Source: Diphasiastrum complanatum
Taxonomy: Eukaryota > Streptophyta > Lycopodiopsida > Lycopodiales > Lycopodiaceae
NCBI GenBank assembly: GCA_029204225.1
Contig: CM055109.1
Coordinates: forward strand, 29,512,361-29,576,360
Reading direction: 5' to 3'
DNA: 64,000 nt
The position numbers were made by a program, and so were the translations under genes. Positions within the stretch are counted from its first letter, which is position 1; each line of letters starts with the position of its first letter. This document shows, piece after piece, positions 44,500-56,419 of this stretch. The notes beneath the pieces were generated by a model. It did no database searches, was not told the origin of the DNA, and saw only the letters and a program-made list of their open reading frames with translations.

Positions 44500-45045
44500 A
44501 GACTAAATAAGAGAAAGAGATAATAAAGCACATGCCTTACAGGAGGCCAATTGGATCACTTATATATCTAGCAGACAACACACGCCTCGACATAACTTAT
44601 GCCTTGTTCAAGGTGAGCTAGTTCAGCACCAACCCAAGTTGGACACACTAGAAAATTGCCAAGCGAATCCTACACTACCTTTAGGAGATGAAGGATTATG
44701 GGCTATGTTATTCTCGTGATGCAGGATTTCAAATGTACTCCTACAGTGACGCAAGTTGGGCACCACTACTCAAGGACGACTGTAAAAGTATCTCAAGAGG
44801 GCGCACCATTGCAACAGGCGCAGTAATTCTCTGGGTCAGCACCATTATAGCTCAATCATCCTACTAAGCAGAATACGCCCCAGCTACGAAGATGGCCAAT
44901 GAAATCACATGGCTCAGACAGTTCCTTGACGAGGTGAGAACACCAGAGAGAGCCTTTGATTTTGCAGATGGATAATACTTCTGCAATACATTCGACGAAG
45001 GATTCCGTGTTTCACTCAAAGATAAAACACATTGCAATCAAAGCT
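44500..45045 (+). pseudogene. RNase H of element C
   Basis: The plus frame shows MPYRRPIGSLIYLADNTRLD, then YSDASWAPLLKDDCKSISRG with the first catalytic Asp, TEAEY-like SYXAEYAPATK (stop inside), EITWLRQFLDEV and SAIHSTKDSVFHSKIKHI. The C-terminal ADIFTKAL block is absent: after KHIAIK the sequence passes into the LTR at about 45,046. Confidence 0.75.
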
Positions 45046-45542
45046 TTTGAACTCAAGTCTGCAGAAATGCAATGAAGCTACCTAGACGCGAAGACCGAAG
45101 CTTTGAGGACAGAAGAGCCGAAGGCGATGGTCAAATGTTCGTTGATTGAAGGATACCCAAACACAAAGATGAAATGTTTGTGGATCCCAAGGAACTCAAT
45201 GACAAGGCCAAAGACAAAAGAAGACACAAAGGCAGAAGAAGACACCAAGACCTAAAGGGGATAGATCTTCATGTTTCAATGTACAAAGAAAGTACAAGGA
45301 AGACGTCACCCTCCACAGACAATCTGGATATTGTTGAACATGCTTAACCAGTCGTTCTTGTAATCTCAAATCAGATTAAACCTTCTCCTCTCTATCTATA
45401 TAAACAAATCAAACACGAAAGAATAGGTTGGATTGTCAATTGGTTGAGTATCAACTTGAGCTAAGCACAGTGTTGCTAGCCGATGTCCATGAAGTCCACT
45501 AGTAAGCGAGACAATTTGATTCACGGAAGACATAGATTCTAA
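45046..45542 (+). repeat. 3' LTR of element C, truncated
   Basis: It matches 40,088-40,572 and carries the same TATA box (CTATCTATATAAACAAATC near 45,396). It ends abruptly at AGACATAGATTCT, 45,540, where gypsy sequence begins. The last roughly 300 bases of the LTR are missing. Confidence 0.8.
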
Positions 45543-45755
45543 TGAATATCCTTGAACATTGTGGGCCACCACAACACATGTTGTAGAACTTTTCGATTAG
45601 TGGCTTCAGCCGCGAAATGCCCTCCAACTATTCTTTCATAGGTGATACTCATTACATGGGGCACTTTGTGATTAAGGATGCATCGACGTGGGATTGCATC
45701 ATTACACATGTGATACAACTGTCCTGCTATTAACGTATAGGGAGTAGATTTGATA
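45543..45755 (-). pseudogene. gypsy integrase N-terminal zinc domain
   Basis: The open minus-strand frame reads YTLIAGQLYHMCNDAIPRRC, then VPHVMSITYERIVGGHFAAE and ATNRKVLQHVLWWPTMFKDI. This is the gypsy integrase N-terminal region with the GGHF block and WWPT end of the HHCC zinc domain. It has no start codon and lies between the truncated LTR of C and the LTR of F. Confidence 0.8.
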
Positions 45756-46441
45756 TGTGAAAGTACTGTACTTTAGGACCATAAATGGGTCTACAAAAGA
45801 TCCACAAGAGTGATTGGATGCTTGCTTAACAATCTATCAAAAAACTAGACACAAAAAAGTTGATCTAGATTGGCAAATTGACAAACAACAAGTATTAACA
45901 ATCAAAAGACTTGATCAACAATGAAATTCAAGCCCACACGTGTGTAATACAGGCTGTAGTACGGCCTTCAATCTGAGAAACAAGTAGAAATTGATTTGGT
46001 TTCATTTGGATCACAAAAACTCAATGTACATAGTGAACTAGCTTGAGATTGCCAATGAGCTAAAAAATAATCTATCTTCTCACTATGAGAGCTTGGAATA
46101 CATAGCAAATTCGACTTCCTTCTTGAAGTTAGGTGGATTTCCAGCATGTATAAGGAAGTTAACTCACTTTTCTTGCCCTAAAATGAAACCCTAGCCTAGA
46201 TCCTAGAGTTATGCTTGGTAGGTAGCTAGTTGGTCAAATTTTCACCTTAAACTTAGGTGTAGGTCCTATAAAGTAGGGATGACCACCAAATAGACATGAC
46301 CAACTCTCTTGACTTGACCTAACCTACATTAGGAGTGGGTTGCCATGTGGCATCTTGGCCTTCCATGTGTGGAACCCAATTATACACAATATTTACAAAG
46401 TTCTACATGGCTAGATTTGCCAAAATAGGCTATTTTTCACA
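45756..46441 (-). repeat. 3' LTR of element F (686 bp)
   Basis: It is bounded by TGTGAAAGTAC at 45,756 and TATTTTTCACA at 46,441. On the minus strand it is preceded by the polypurine tract GAGGAGGAG. It interrupts the gypsy integrase scrap to its left. Its general layout (CACACGTGTG block, TTTGCCAAAATA near the end) recalls element A LTRs, but it is a separate family. Confidence 0.7.
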
Positions 46442-46452
46442 CTCCTCCTCAA
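46442..46452 (-). promoter_or_regulatory. polypurine tract of element F
   Basis: The minus strand reads TGAGGAGGAG immediately before the LTR start TGTGAAAAATAG. Confidence 0.65.
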
Positions 46453-46532
46453 ATCTAGCCTTGGAAACAATAATGTATCTATATACAATTCTAAGACCTG
46501 ATATTAACATCAAAAATGAATCATATTTAGGT

Positions 46533-46943
46533 TTAGAAGATGACTAATGAGCCCCTAAAGATGATGACATGATCTACCGCCATATCTAAGATAGAGCCTC
46601 CTTGATCTTGATCTCCTCCAAGATGAATTGAAGAGTCTTGATTCTTCCTTGCACCTTTGTGAAGATGCATGAACTTGAAACTTGCTTCTTCTTGATCTTG
46701 ATGCTTCTCTTTGAAGGAAATATGATGTCTCCATGTCTTGTGAAAATCACATTGATCAAGATCACATAACATGTACTTGCTACTATTACCAAGATTTATC
46801 ATGCTAAAATGACTAGTCCACAAACCATCAAAAGTAAGCATGATTTTCCTAATCTTGTAATTACAAGTAATCTTGAACTTCATGAGGCTACATACTTGCT
46901 TATGGATATAAGTGTCCTTCAAGGATGTTTCACTTATTCTCAT
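46533..46943 (-). CDS. unrecognised 136-codon ORF inside element F
   Basis: This minus-strand ORF lies about 80 bases upstream of the polypurine tract, where copia RNase H would be expected. It has no RNase H motif. It has a basic, His- and Asp-rich stretch (FHKTWRHHISFKEKHQDQEE, then KGARKNQDSSIHLGGDQDQG). No function is assigned. Together with element A it suggests that non-pol sequence often lies next to the 3' LTR in these families. It may simply be a chance ORF. Confidence 0.35.
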   Translation of the reverse strand: MRISETSLKDTYIHKQVCSLMKFKITCNYKIRKIMLTFDGLWTSHFSMINLGNSSKYMLCDLDQCDFHKTWRHHISFKEKHQDQEEASFKFMHLHKGARKNQDSSIHLGGDQDQGGSILDMAVDHVIIFRGSLVIF

Positions 46944-46949
46944 AAGAAG

Positions 46950-47400
46950 CTTACAATTTGCCTCTGCAAAAGAAAAAAATACATTTTTCAGAACAATGAG
47001 TGATTAACTCATTCTTGCTCTTCCAAAATCCGAGAGCACTCATTTGATCAAACAACCAATTTACTCTTAATTGGTTCATAACAATCTTTAGATCACTAAG
47101 ACATAAAACTTGTTCTCAAATGAGTCATTCACTTTTGTGGACAGAGCAGTAAGATATAGTAGTTTATAGATGGACATACTAGGAGCTTTATGGAATGGAC
47201 ACATACCATGCCATATAGAATGGATAACGCACAGTGTAGCACATATCCTGATTCTAGCATTTAGCACATCATAAATACATACTATGCAGTACTACTTGTT
47301 AGTCAGCTTTAAATCTGCAAATAGTTGTGATCCAACCTATGTTTGAGTTTCGAGTGTCTAGATACACTCTTGTAGTCAGGTCAAACCAAAGATGCAGGCC
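46950..47400. other. body of element F, no domain recognised
   Basis: Sequence to the right of the F ORF has no gag or pol motif in any frame that I could read, and no second LTR copy is visible, so the right limit of F is unknown. Confidence 0.4.
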
Positions 47401-47402
47401 AC

Positions 47403-47831
47403 GCAATCCGGAACGCATTCCGGATCGCGTTCCGATATGATCCGGGATTTTCCATTAGGATTTCCCATAAGGCAAAATATTTTTTGTTGTTTTTTTTTTT
47501 CAAACCTGCCAATATGGGTATCATGTGAAAGGATTTCAAAAGAGCAATTCTATTGCTTGATTTCAGATAGTTAATCCCCAATATCTGCTAGTCAATTCAA
47601 TCAGATACTGAAGCAAATTGTTTTTGCAAATATAACATGACTAATCATTTCATTTGTATCTGCTTCAGTATTTCTACTGCTATTCATTGGTCATTTATTG
47701 CAACTAGCTGTGGGGATCCCTCCACAACAAAAAAAAAATTGCAAATTTTTTGCGATCCGGGAGTGAGTTTCCGGTACCGGATCGCTGGCGATCTGGATTG
47801 CACGATCCAGATCATTTTTCCAGCGGATTGC
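47403..47831. mobile_element. possible small DNA transposon with subterminal GATCCGG repeats
   Basis: The ends carry an 8-bp inverted repeat, GCAATCCG (47,403) and CGGATTGC (47,824). Inside the left 60 and right 100 bases are repeated GGATCGC, TTCCGGA and GATCCGGG motifs in both orientations, with an AT-rich centre. Clustered subterminal repeats are typical of nonautonomous hAT or CACTA-like elements, but no target duplication was confirmed. Confidence 0.4.
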
Positions 47832-48518
47832 GATCCGCTGCAGCTCAGCATGTTCTTGCTTATATGTAGTTGCAGAAATCACAAGTGGTGAACTCAGGTT
47901 GACGAAGAAATCTTGCAAGTTTAGCCCATAGGAATCAGCAGTAAGATCATTGACGTTTTGCATTGGTTACATTTGACTAGTTTTCATACTGAGCACCTGA
48001 AAATCATACCAAGTTGCTTTGTCAAGCATGCATTCTTGATGATGACTATGCTGTGAACTATGTATGCAAGACTACAGATTTTACCAATTGCTTTGTCTTT
48101 TTGTAAAGGGTTTGTTACAGGATGCATCTTAACTTCTTAAGTGGATTGGTTCCAGGATATATCCAGATGAGAACATCTGCCTTACAGACAAGAGCGCTAA
48201 TAAAGATCATTAGTTCTGATTTAGTCGATAAACTACAAAGTTAAGACAGATGCAATTTCTTTAGCTTGTTAAATCATTAAAGCTGTCAATATTGACATTG
48301 TCAAAGCAATGGCTCGTATTTTGTGTTTCTTGAAAAGTTAAACTTTATATGTACTGCTTAATTTATTGAATAAAAAGTAGGAAACATACATGCATTAGGT
48401 TCTAGGCAGGAGGGCTTACTGGGTAATTTTCTTTTGGTCTGCCAAAGCAACATGTAAATAGTAGAAAGCAATCTTTTATGTACATGAAAAGGTCGCACGG
48501 TGTAGATGACAAGTGGTT

Positions 48519-48736
48519 GGCATCCCCAAGCGCTTGCCTTGTAGCACATCCATGAATGCCAAAATTTACAGAGAATTTAATTTAAATCATATGGCACAGG
48601 TAAATGCCATGCAGACCTGCAGATCTAGCCCCAAGCTTTCACCTACAACATTATTTGAATTTAATGACCATTGGTGGCATCCCCAAGCGCTTGCCTTGTA
48701 GCACATCCATGAATGCCAAAATTTACAGAGAATTTA
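48519..48736. repeat. 61-bp direct repeat, two copies
   Basis: GGCATCCCCAAGCGCTTGCC and the following 41 bases occur identically at 48,519-48,579 and 48,676-48,736, 157 bp apart. Perfect identity suggests a recent local duplication. Confidence 0.85.
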
Positions 48737-48739
48737 GTT

Positions 48740-49478
48740 CATGTTAACAGCTGATGCAATCAACAAAACGGACATGAAATAAATATTTCTGTCCACTCCA
48801 GTCCTCTTGAAGATTGGTTGTAGGCGAAAGACTTGCCTTGATCCACCTGCAGGGCACACAAATCAGCAAGCTTTTCTAGCTTAGGACAAGAAAGTTCCTC
48901 CTCCTGATGTCCATGTAAAACTGGTTAACATCAGAAGGGCTGTATTGAAGAAGTGCCTTGTTGAATGATACCAAAATTCTGATCAAGAGCATCTGCACAT
49001 GGACCTAATGAGCACAGCTCTGTAAACTCTCATTTCACACTCTTTGCTATGATGCAAGCCTTACACACATGAAGTTTTACCTCGGTGGCAAGCTCAGCGT
49101 GCAGTTTTAAAGACAGCAGGCCAACTGTCTGCAATTGGCGATTCAGTATGTCCAGCAGTATTCCTTTCAATAAGGTTTTAGCTTTTTATAGCTTCTTCTT
49201 TTCCTCAAAATTGCGAAACTGTAAAGTGCTAGGATCAATACCACCATAGATGCTGCATAAAAGAATGACCAACACATGAAGAGTCTTTATTAGTTGCCCT
49301 TGAGACCATGGTGATTCTCCGGCAATTCAGGAGGGAGTTGATCCTCCTCTGGGCATTGAACTGACGAGTAATTTACAAAACAAGTTGATGTGCTAGTTTT
49401 TCATCCATTACTCTGATAATTGACTATAACTTGATGTGCCCCTGTAAAGAGACTTATAATCCACATATTAAGAGGACA
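48740..49478 (-). other. 3' flank of the PhoD-like gene
   Basis: This region holds no second reading frame with a recognisable product. On the minus strand AATAAA occurs at 49,291-49,286, about 190 bases beyond the stop codon, and could be the poly(A) signal. Exons of a 3' UTR cannot be excluded. Confidence 0.4.
49286..49291 (-). terminator. candidate poly(A) signal of PhoD-like gene
   Basis: The minus strand reads AATAAA about 190 bases after the TAA stop at 49,479-49,481. It is a single hexamer match with no supporting element, so this is tentative. Confidence 0.3.
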
Positions 49479-49738
49479 TTATGCCTTACCGGTAACGCTG
49501 CTGAAAAAGCTGAAAGCCAGGATGTATCTCGAATACGATGGCAAATCCACCTCAAGCGTGCAGTGTTTTGTTACCTTTCTTGATAACCCAGAATTATCCC
49601 TCCAATTTTCTGTCTGTAGTTCTGCTAATGTGATATTTTGGCTTAATGCACTCTTACCTAAAACATCTCTGACCTCTGCATGTATGGTGACAGGATCTGC
49701 AGACCAGTCAATTTCTAGTGTCCCAAAATTCTGCTTTC
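49479..49738 (-). CDS. PhoD-like last exon and stop
   Basis: Acceptor TTTCAG at 49,739-49,740. It encodes [20 protein letters not shown] and EVRDVLG, then [31 protein letters not shown] and FFSSVTGKA before TAA at 49,481-49,479. A GTAAGAG inside it (49,657) could be an alternative donor, but reading through keeps a family-like C-terminus. Confidence 0.85.
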
Positions 49739-52700
49739 CTGAAACAAGGTTATTTACAAATGAGTTCTAAGTATGAAAAATCGCTCAAACTTGCCTTGCG
49801 AAATACCTCCAGTCACCTCTCTTTCATAAAATACTGGTATCAGAAATAATAGAAAGCTACCATCGGAAAGTACTATACTAAATAATCAGCATTCTGGACA
49901 TAATAGAAAGTGGCACAAGTTACCATAGACACAGGATTTGTATCTGCAAGCAGAATTATGTACTCTCATAGTCGTGGGCATTAACCAAGCTGCAAATCTG
50001 CTAATAATGGCCAAGAAAGATGGCACTGTTTGCTCAATGGCTTGTGTCAATCCACTTGAGGTAACATCATATAAAGGAGACCCTATGGCACAATCATATC
50101 TGTTGATTTCCCCAAAATGTACATCTCCGCTGATGAAGATGATCCCTCTTACCTGCAAAACAACCAGAGGATGGAATAACAAGTTCAACACTTTCAGAAA
50201 TTATTGATCTATATGCAAAGATTTACTCATGCCATGTTAGCCAACCATTCATTCATGCCATGTCACTTATAGTTGCATTCGAAGGCTAAATGCTAAAACT
50301 TAAAACTCCAAATTCATTGTTTCTCAGTACGTTGCAAGATCATGTAGTAACTGACCGTATACTAAAAATGTCAGGGATAACACCCTTTGCCAGGCTACAA
50401 AAGGAGCTCTTTTATTGGGCTTTTAGAGAAGGTACAAATCAACCTCCTATAAGAATTCTCATAGAGCTCCAAGTTGCTTAGAAGCTTACCTTCAGAGCTG
50501 ATAGTAGATTGAAGAGCCGTTTTCGCTCCTTTGGGAAGTTGGACCATGATTCGGCAAGGAATAAAGGTTGGATTGTTGCAGAAAAGTTTCCAAGTACCTA
50601 CATTTGATTAAAAAGTAAATTTCGGTGCTTACACCTAGAGCAATTAATTAAACCACAGTGTAGTCAATATAACAAACCAAACTGAGGCAAAGAAAAATGA
50701 AGCTAGCTGGTGGTGCTGCAAAAGTATACATTATGGCTTGGTAGATCATCATGTTGGATAGTAGAGGCATGACATTAGCATAAATTTGAAAACCCTCCCA
50801 TCTCCTTTGTTAAAAACTACACTTTACACACGAATTAAGTTATAATATGGATGTTATGGAACACTGTGATATGGACTATATGTCCTCACTTTTTTGAAAA
50901 TATTTGAGTTTGCATTGCTAAACGTAAGTAGTCTAGAACCAACATTTATCAATGACACGTATTAGGACTATCATTATTAAATAGTGATCAAAATTACTAT
51001 TGAAGGAAAAAGACTAAGTTGGAAAAATGAAGAGCATGATGATGCTGCTAAAATGAAAAAAATATGTTGATCTTGCAAAATGAGAATGCTAATGGTGCAA
51101 AAAGAAGATGATGTGCAATTATGCAAAGCAACATGGGAGAGTCAGATCCAGCTACAAAGGTCCTATCCTAAGTTTATCATCGAGGAGCGATGACATTCTT
51201 GAGGAGGGAGAGAGTGTTAGGATCCAACATATTCCAACAAGAGCGGTCCAGAGGTCATAGGACATGTTTGAGACGATCGATGACTCAGGCACCTAAGGCC
51301 AATCGAGTCTAGGTGTGTTGCAGTTGCAAACCGGTACTTGCATGTGACATGCTGCATGGCGAGTTTGGTAGAGCCAAAGTACAACTGACCAAGTTAACCC
51401 ATAATGTGGTGGCGGGCAGTGACTAGGGTTAGGCGATATGTGAACGGTGAACGGTGTGGTCTTCTCACCACGTGTATGACGGGCATGGGGATGGCATAGC
51501 ATTAAGACATTGTATTCTTGGGTCAGTAGGGGTAGACTTGGCAGGCCAAGTGGACTAATCACCCACATGAGCTCCAAGCTCCTCTTCCCAAGCTAGCCAG
51601 TGTGTAGAATGAATCTCCTCCCATCCATAGGCAAGCCCCCTACTGACCCAAGAATACAAGCATGATACCAGATATTTGCTATTACTCTAGTCTGTCTCTC
51701 CAAATGCCATAAATGATCAACCTGAAAATATAAAGCTAAGATGAACTTGATTAAATAAATGCTAGGCATACTATATCGTCTAAATAGAGGCATAATTGTG
51801 CTAAAATTGGGATTCTAATCACCAAATGCAAACCCAAAGGCCCAAAAGGCATGAGTTACATAAGTTATACATGAATTTGGAACCCAAGGTCCTTTTCTAG
51901 AGAATGAAAGACTGAACCTTGGGACCAACAACGTGTGTGTGTGTTTGTGTGCGCGCAGGGGGGCGGGGGGGGGGGGGGGGTCTCTAAAAGTATATCAAAC
52001 TTAAGTTATTTTTTATGGGTGTCTCTAATGACAAGATCGTTGTCATGAACCCCTAACATAGATTTTAACTTCTAAAGTCTCTTTCTAAAATTCATAGCTA
52101 ATTGATCATTTGTCAAAATTGAATTTTTTCTCTCACAAAGTGATAATGCACTTTACTATGCTTTGTTCTTGCATGAAAGACAAGATTTTCTAGCAATGGA
52201 AATACAACTTAAACTATTGTGAAAGATAGTTGTTGCATTTTTCTAGAACTCCTCAACTTCTCCAGAAACTCTCCGAAGTCAAATGTCTTTGCAAGTTGCA
52301 CTTGTCGTTGCCCTAGTCCTTTCCACCTAATCAAGCACTCAAAGATAGAACGATTCCTCAATTGTTTATCTCTGGTTCTGAGTACCTTTTCAGGTTCCAA
52401 AGGAACACCAAGCGATAAGTCCTCCAAATGGGTAAGATCTTCCTCTGAACCAATTACGTCACCTTCATGTAAACTTAATTTTAAATGACTTACATGAAAC
52501 AAAGGGTGAGCTGCAGACTTGTTCTGAAGATCTAGTTCGTAAGCTAAAGAACCAATTTTCTTTATAATCCGAAACGGTCCACAATATCTGGTAGAAAATT
52601 TATAATGTTTCCCCCTACGCATAGTCTTAGAATCCTTAGGTATTCTAAGATATACCCAGTCATCAACTTTAAAATCTCTGGGAGACCTCTTAAGATCGGC

Positions 52701-55700
52701 ATATTGCTTAGCCATAGTTTGATTAGTTCTCTCAGTCTGACCATCTAATTCAGGATGATCAGAAGAACTAAAACTAAGCGAGGTTTCTAGCTTATGGAAT
52801 ACAGCTGATAGATTAAAATAACCGGTCCATTGGGTTAACCAGTCATCTACAACTTCGGGTTTTTTCTCTTTCTTCTCCCCCGAAAAAGGTTCAGGATAAA
52901 AGCCCAAATTCGGTGCAGATAAAGTTTTCACTTGATTCAATAGTACTTCCAATTGTTGATCCCTTAAAGTGTTCTTGTTGTTTATTTCATTAAGCGCTTG
53001 GCTTAAAGACTGGCAAATTTGCAGATAGGTAGGCATTGGCACCTGACCATCAAGTGCTGCATTTGCATTATCATTTGCCATATTGATTTCCTGACATGCA
53101 AAGTTAGTTTAATTAGTCGAGATCCAATCATCAACTAATAAGTGAAAAGTTTAGAACCTCATAACTGGCTGATATTACTCAGCAAGGACTTTCACTCAAT
53201 CTTAAGCAAAATTTCGCAAAATCAATAACGGACTGATTAAACAACAACTTCTAGGACCAAGTCTAAAAACTTACGAAACCCTAGAATTTCCGAAATTTGA
53301 CCGAATGGACCAACTGTGAAAATCGATTAAGAAGATCGATTTTACAAATTCACAGGCACTGTCACATTTCGAAATCATTTTGAAACATTCTGCATGCATC
53401 TCACTTGGCATGCACTGACTTTTTCGAAAAAACCAAAAAAAATTCCATAAATAGCCTAGTTACTAGGAAACCAACTTTTTGATCTAGAATTACCAAAAAT
53501 AGCTTCATGCAAGAAATCTATTGATCAATCTACTGATTACACATGCAACATGCATCCAAGCATGCATACAGGTCTATCCATACATTTCCATCAACAGACA
53601 AGCACTACACAGAATTACAAGCATGCATGCATCAGAACATTTCTAAAATTTTGCAATTTTAGTTCAAAAATTGCCAAACTTCAAACTACCACTTCCTCTA
53701 CAGGACACCAAATTGATCGCTATAAAGCACAATACGAAGGGAGACTGGGTCTACAAGGCACTTGCCACATCACCCTGCCACCTAGGATTCACACGTGCGA
53801 GCAGTAAATGGCCAAAATTCAAGTAGTAGGGCGCACTTTAGGAAGGTCGTATCATTAAAAATTGTACTCCAGCCCAATAAGCATCCAATCAGAGGTTACA
53901 AGCACTCTACTAAGGTTCATTAGAGAGGCATAGAAGCTTCTAACAAATCCAGCAAGCAATCATAAGCTCAGATCATGCAAAAAATGCATTTTTGGCCTCC
54001 TTCAACAAGCAAAACTTCAAGATGATGGTGTCTAATGCTCACCTAGACAACCCCAACCTAATAAACGTCAGCCCCGAGAATTTTTGTCATCAATTTGGAC
54101 CTCACATGGTTTTCCATTCCATAACTTCTTCTAAGCAAACAGAATCGTTGATCATCCAAATTGATGCAAGTCTACAAATCTCAAATGCTCAAAAAATTAA
54201 ACATGGTTAATGGATCCCATTATACAATAATATCATACTTATAATGACTACAGAACATGGGAACATGGCTTCTAAGACATGCCATACTTTCCCAAGCACC
54301 CATAGGCCATGTTCAAGATTTGTTAGGACCATGACAACTAGAACAAGAAACAGCTTACCTGAATGGATGATGCAATAAGGTGGACTTGTGCAGTGCTGTC
54401 ACTCAATTCTTTCTCCAACCACTTCCACTGAGTCTCCCCGAGAATTGTGCCATCAGTGAAGGGAGAGTCTCGGTGATATCTCGTGTCTAGGAGAACAACC
54501 TATTGGAAAACAATTTTTTTTTGCCAAGCGATGTTAGCTATCTGGTAAACCTAGTCTAGATCTAACTAGAGCAGATTACATAGCTTATATATTAATTTAT
54601 AGAGCTGGGAAATAAACAGGCTCTAGACTAATGGGAGTTTCAAGCAAGATAATGAAATTTTGATAGCTGCAGAGATGGTAAACCCATGGAGTGTAGGAAT
54701 TTTGCATGCATTGATTAAAAATGGATGTTTGAGGTCACGTAGATGTCCAACTCTAAACAGAATCGATCAAGCAGATAGCAGTTCCAACAGCTTATTCAAA
54801 AAACACAAATTCTGCTAAAATTTCAGCATTTCATCATACAACCAAATTGAGCTATCACAAATGTTAGACAGATTCAACACCCTACAAAAAGCACAAACAA
54901 AGAGCAGAAAAGATACACTCTAGAAGTTTCCTACTTCAGCACAATAGCCTGCTTGATTCTCAGTTTCAGCAACAAGAGAAAACCCAAGCTCACAAGGAAA
55001 AAAGAAACTTTGACTTTCTGTGCCTGTGAAACTAATTGCTCCAGAACAAGAAGTGAAATTCTTTTTATCCAAGTTTTATAGTAACTTTCTGAAACGCAGA
55101 AACAGAAAAAGATTAAAAGAAAATTTCAGCCTAGCTCTTTTGTAAAAACTATTTATTATATGTTTCAAAAAAAAACCAGCTTCTAGGCCAAAAGGGTCTC
55201 TTCTCATCCACAAATGATAAAGAATTCATAAGAAGGAATCAATATTTCAAGAAGTGCGCTCAAATTAACAGGCTATCACTTAGTAGAATATAATTAGTTC
55301 TCAGTAGCAGTTTTGAACTTGCTAGAACAGACCCTTATTAAAAATATTACAAAGCTTTCATATATGATATGTTACATAATTTTCTCTTAATCTAATCAAA
55401 GGTCAGCTTATAATTTGCTTCAACACGTACATAATTTTGTGTTTGTTATACCTTTATTTGTTTTCCTGAAGGTCCAAACAAGTACGAGGTGTAGACGCCC
55501 TCTTGAACTCGTCTGCAGCAAAAGCAATTGAAACAAATGCCAACATTATCTCCCAAAACCATCTATAAGATATGGCCAACAAGATGTGCTCAAATATTTT
55601 AACTAAGCAATGAACATTTGCATGCAAATTTAAGAATAGCTGATAAATATATACATGCTTTCTTGACAAAACTTGCAATGACTTGATGTTTCATTATACC

Positions 55701-56338
55701 TCCTCCTTCAAAGTGTGCTCATTAGTCTAGGTTCTCCATTCTTCAAACCATCTAGAGTTCAAAGTAGAAAGGCTGAAGAAAACAAGTCTTGGAGACATTC
55801 TACACTCCTATGGCATGAACCTCAGAAACCCTTGCGATGTTTTGGAGTCGAAACATACTATACGTCCCAGAACATACTGCCCCAAAACGTCTTGAAAATC
55901 AATTAAAAAAAAACTGAAAAAAGCCCTTTTTTTTTCCTTTTGTGCCTCCCATGATTTGTCTGAGTCACGAACAGTGAATCCAGGAGTGATCTTTGCGATT
56001 ACTGCATACTCTGGAATCCAGTTGTACTCAACAAATATAGTCAGTACTGCAATGTTTTTCATAGTGAATCATGCAGCCATCACCATTTTTGCAAAAAGCC
56101 AAAACTTACAAACCAAAGGAAGATGCACATCAGTTCATTGTTTGTTGGTTCCTACTTGAACTGCATTTTTATAAAAAAAAGAAAGAAAAAAAGAGTACAT
56201 ACTAAAATTCAAAAAAATTCAGGCCATTTCAGAATGGAACACTTTGTGGAACCCACTCCATTCCGAAATGGGCAATCATGCTGAACACACTTGAAATGTG
56301 CTCTTTTCACTCTTACGTACCTATAGGTACCCAAAGGA

Positions 56339-56419
<81 letters not shown>

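Larger units (their letters stand above)
40088..45542 (+). mobile_element. copia element C, all domains present, many stops
   Basis: The left LTR runs from about 40,088 to about 40,870. A near-canonical primer site TGGTATAAGAGC lies at about 40,878. Gag begins at 40,996, and zinc knuckles, protease, integrase, RT and RNase H follow in copia order to about 45,040. A second LTR copy (about 45,046-45,542) matches the first 480 bases of the left LTR and is then cut off by a gypsy fragment. Dozens of stops and frameshifts show an old insertion. Two zinc knuckles and the DSRATS protease motif link it with element B. Confidence 0.85.
50598..54358 (-). other. 3.8 kb intron of PhoD-like gene with nested retroelements
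   Basis: The intron lies between the DTRYHRD and FPKERKRLF exons. It contains a plus-strand LTR start (51,216), a 22-bp inverted repeat, a copia RNase H scrap (52,030-52,225), and a truncated gypsy element (52,209-54,336) in the same orientation as the gene. Confidence 0.85.

Noticed and set aside
49522-50207. Plus-strand ORFs of 82 and 89 codons
   Set aside because: They are antisense to PhoD-like exons that have clear family motifs on the minus strand.
56224-56271. 15-bp inverted repeat CCATTTCAGAATGGA / TCCATTCCGAAATGG as a microRNA precursor
   Set aside because: The stem is too short and has one mismatch with an 18-base loop. It may be a small MITE end, but support is insufficient.
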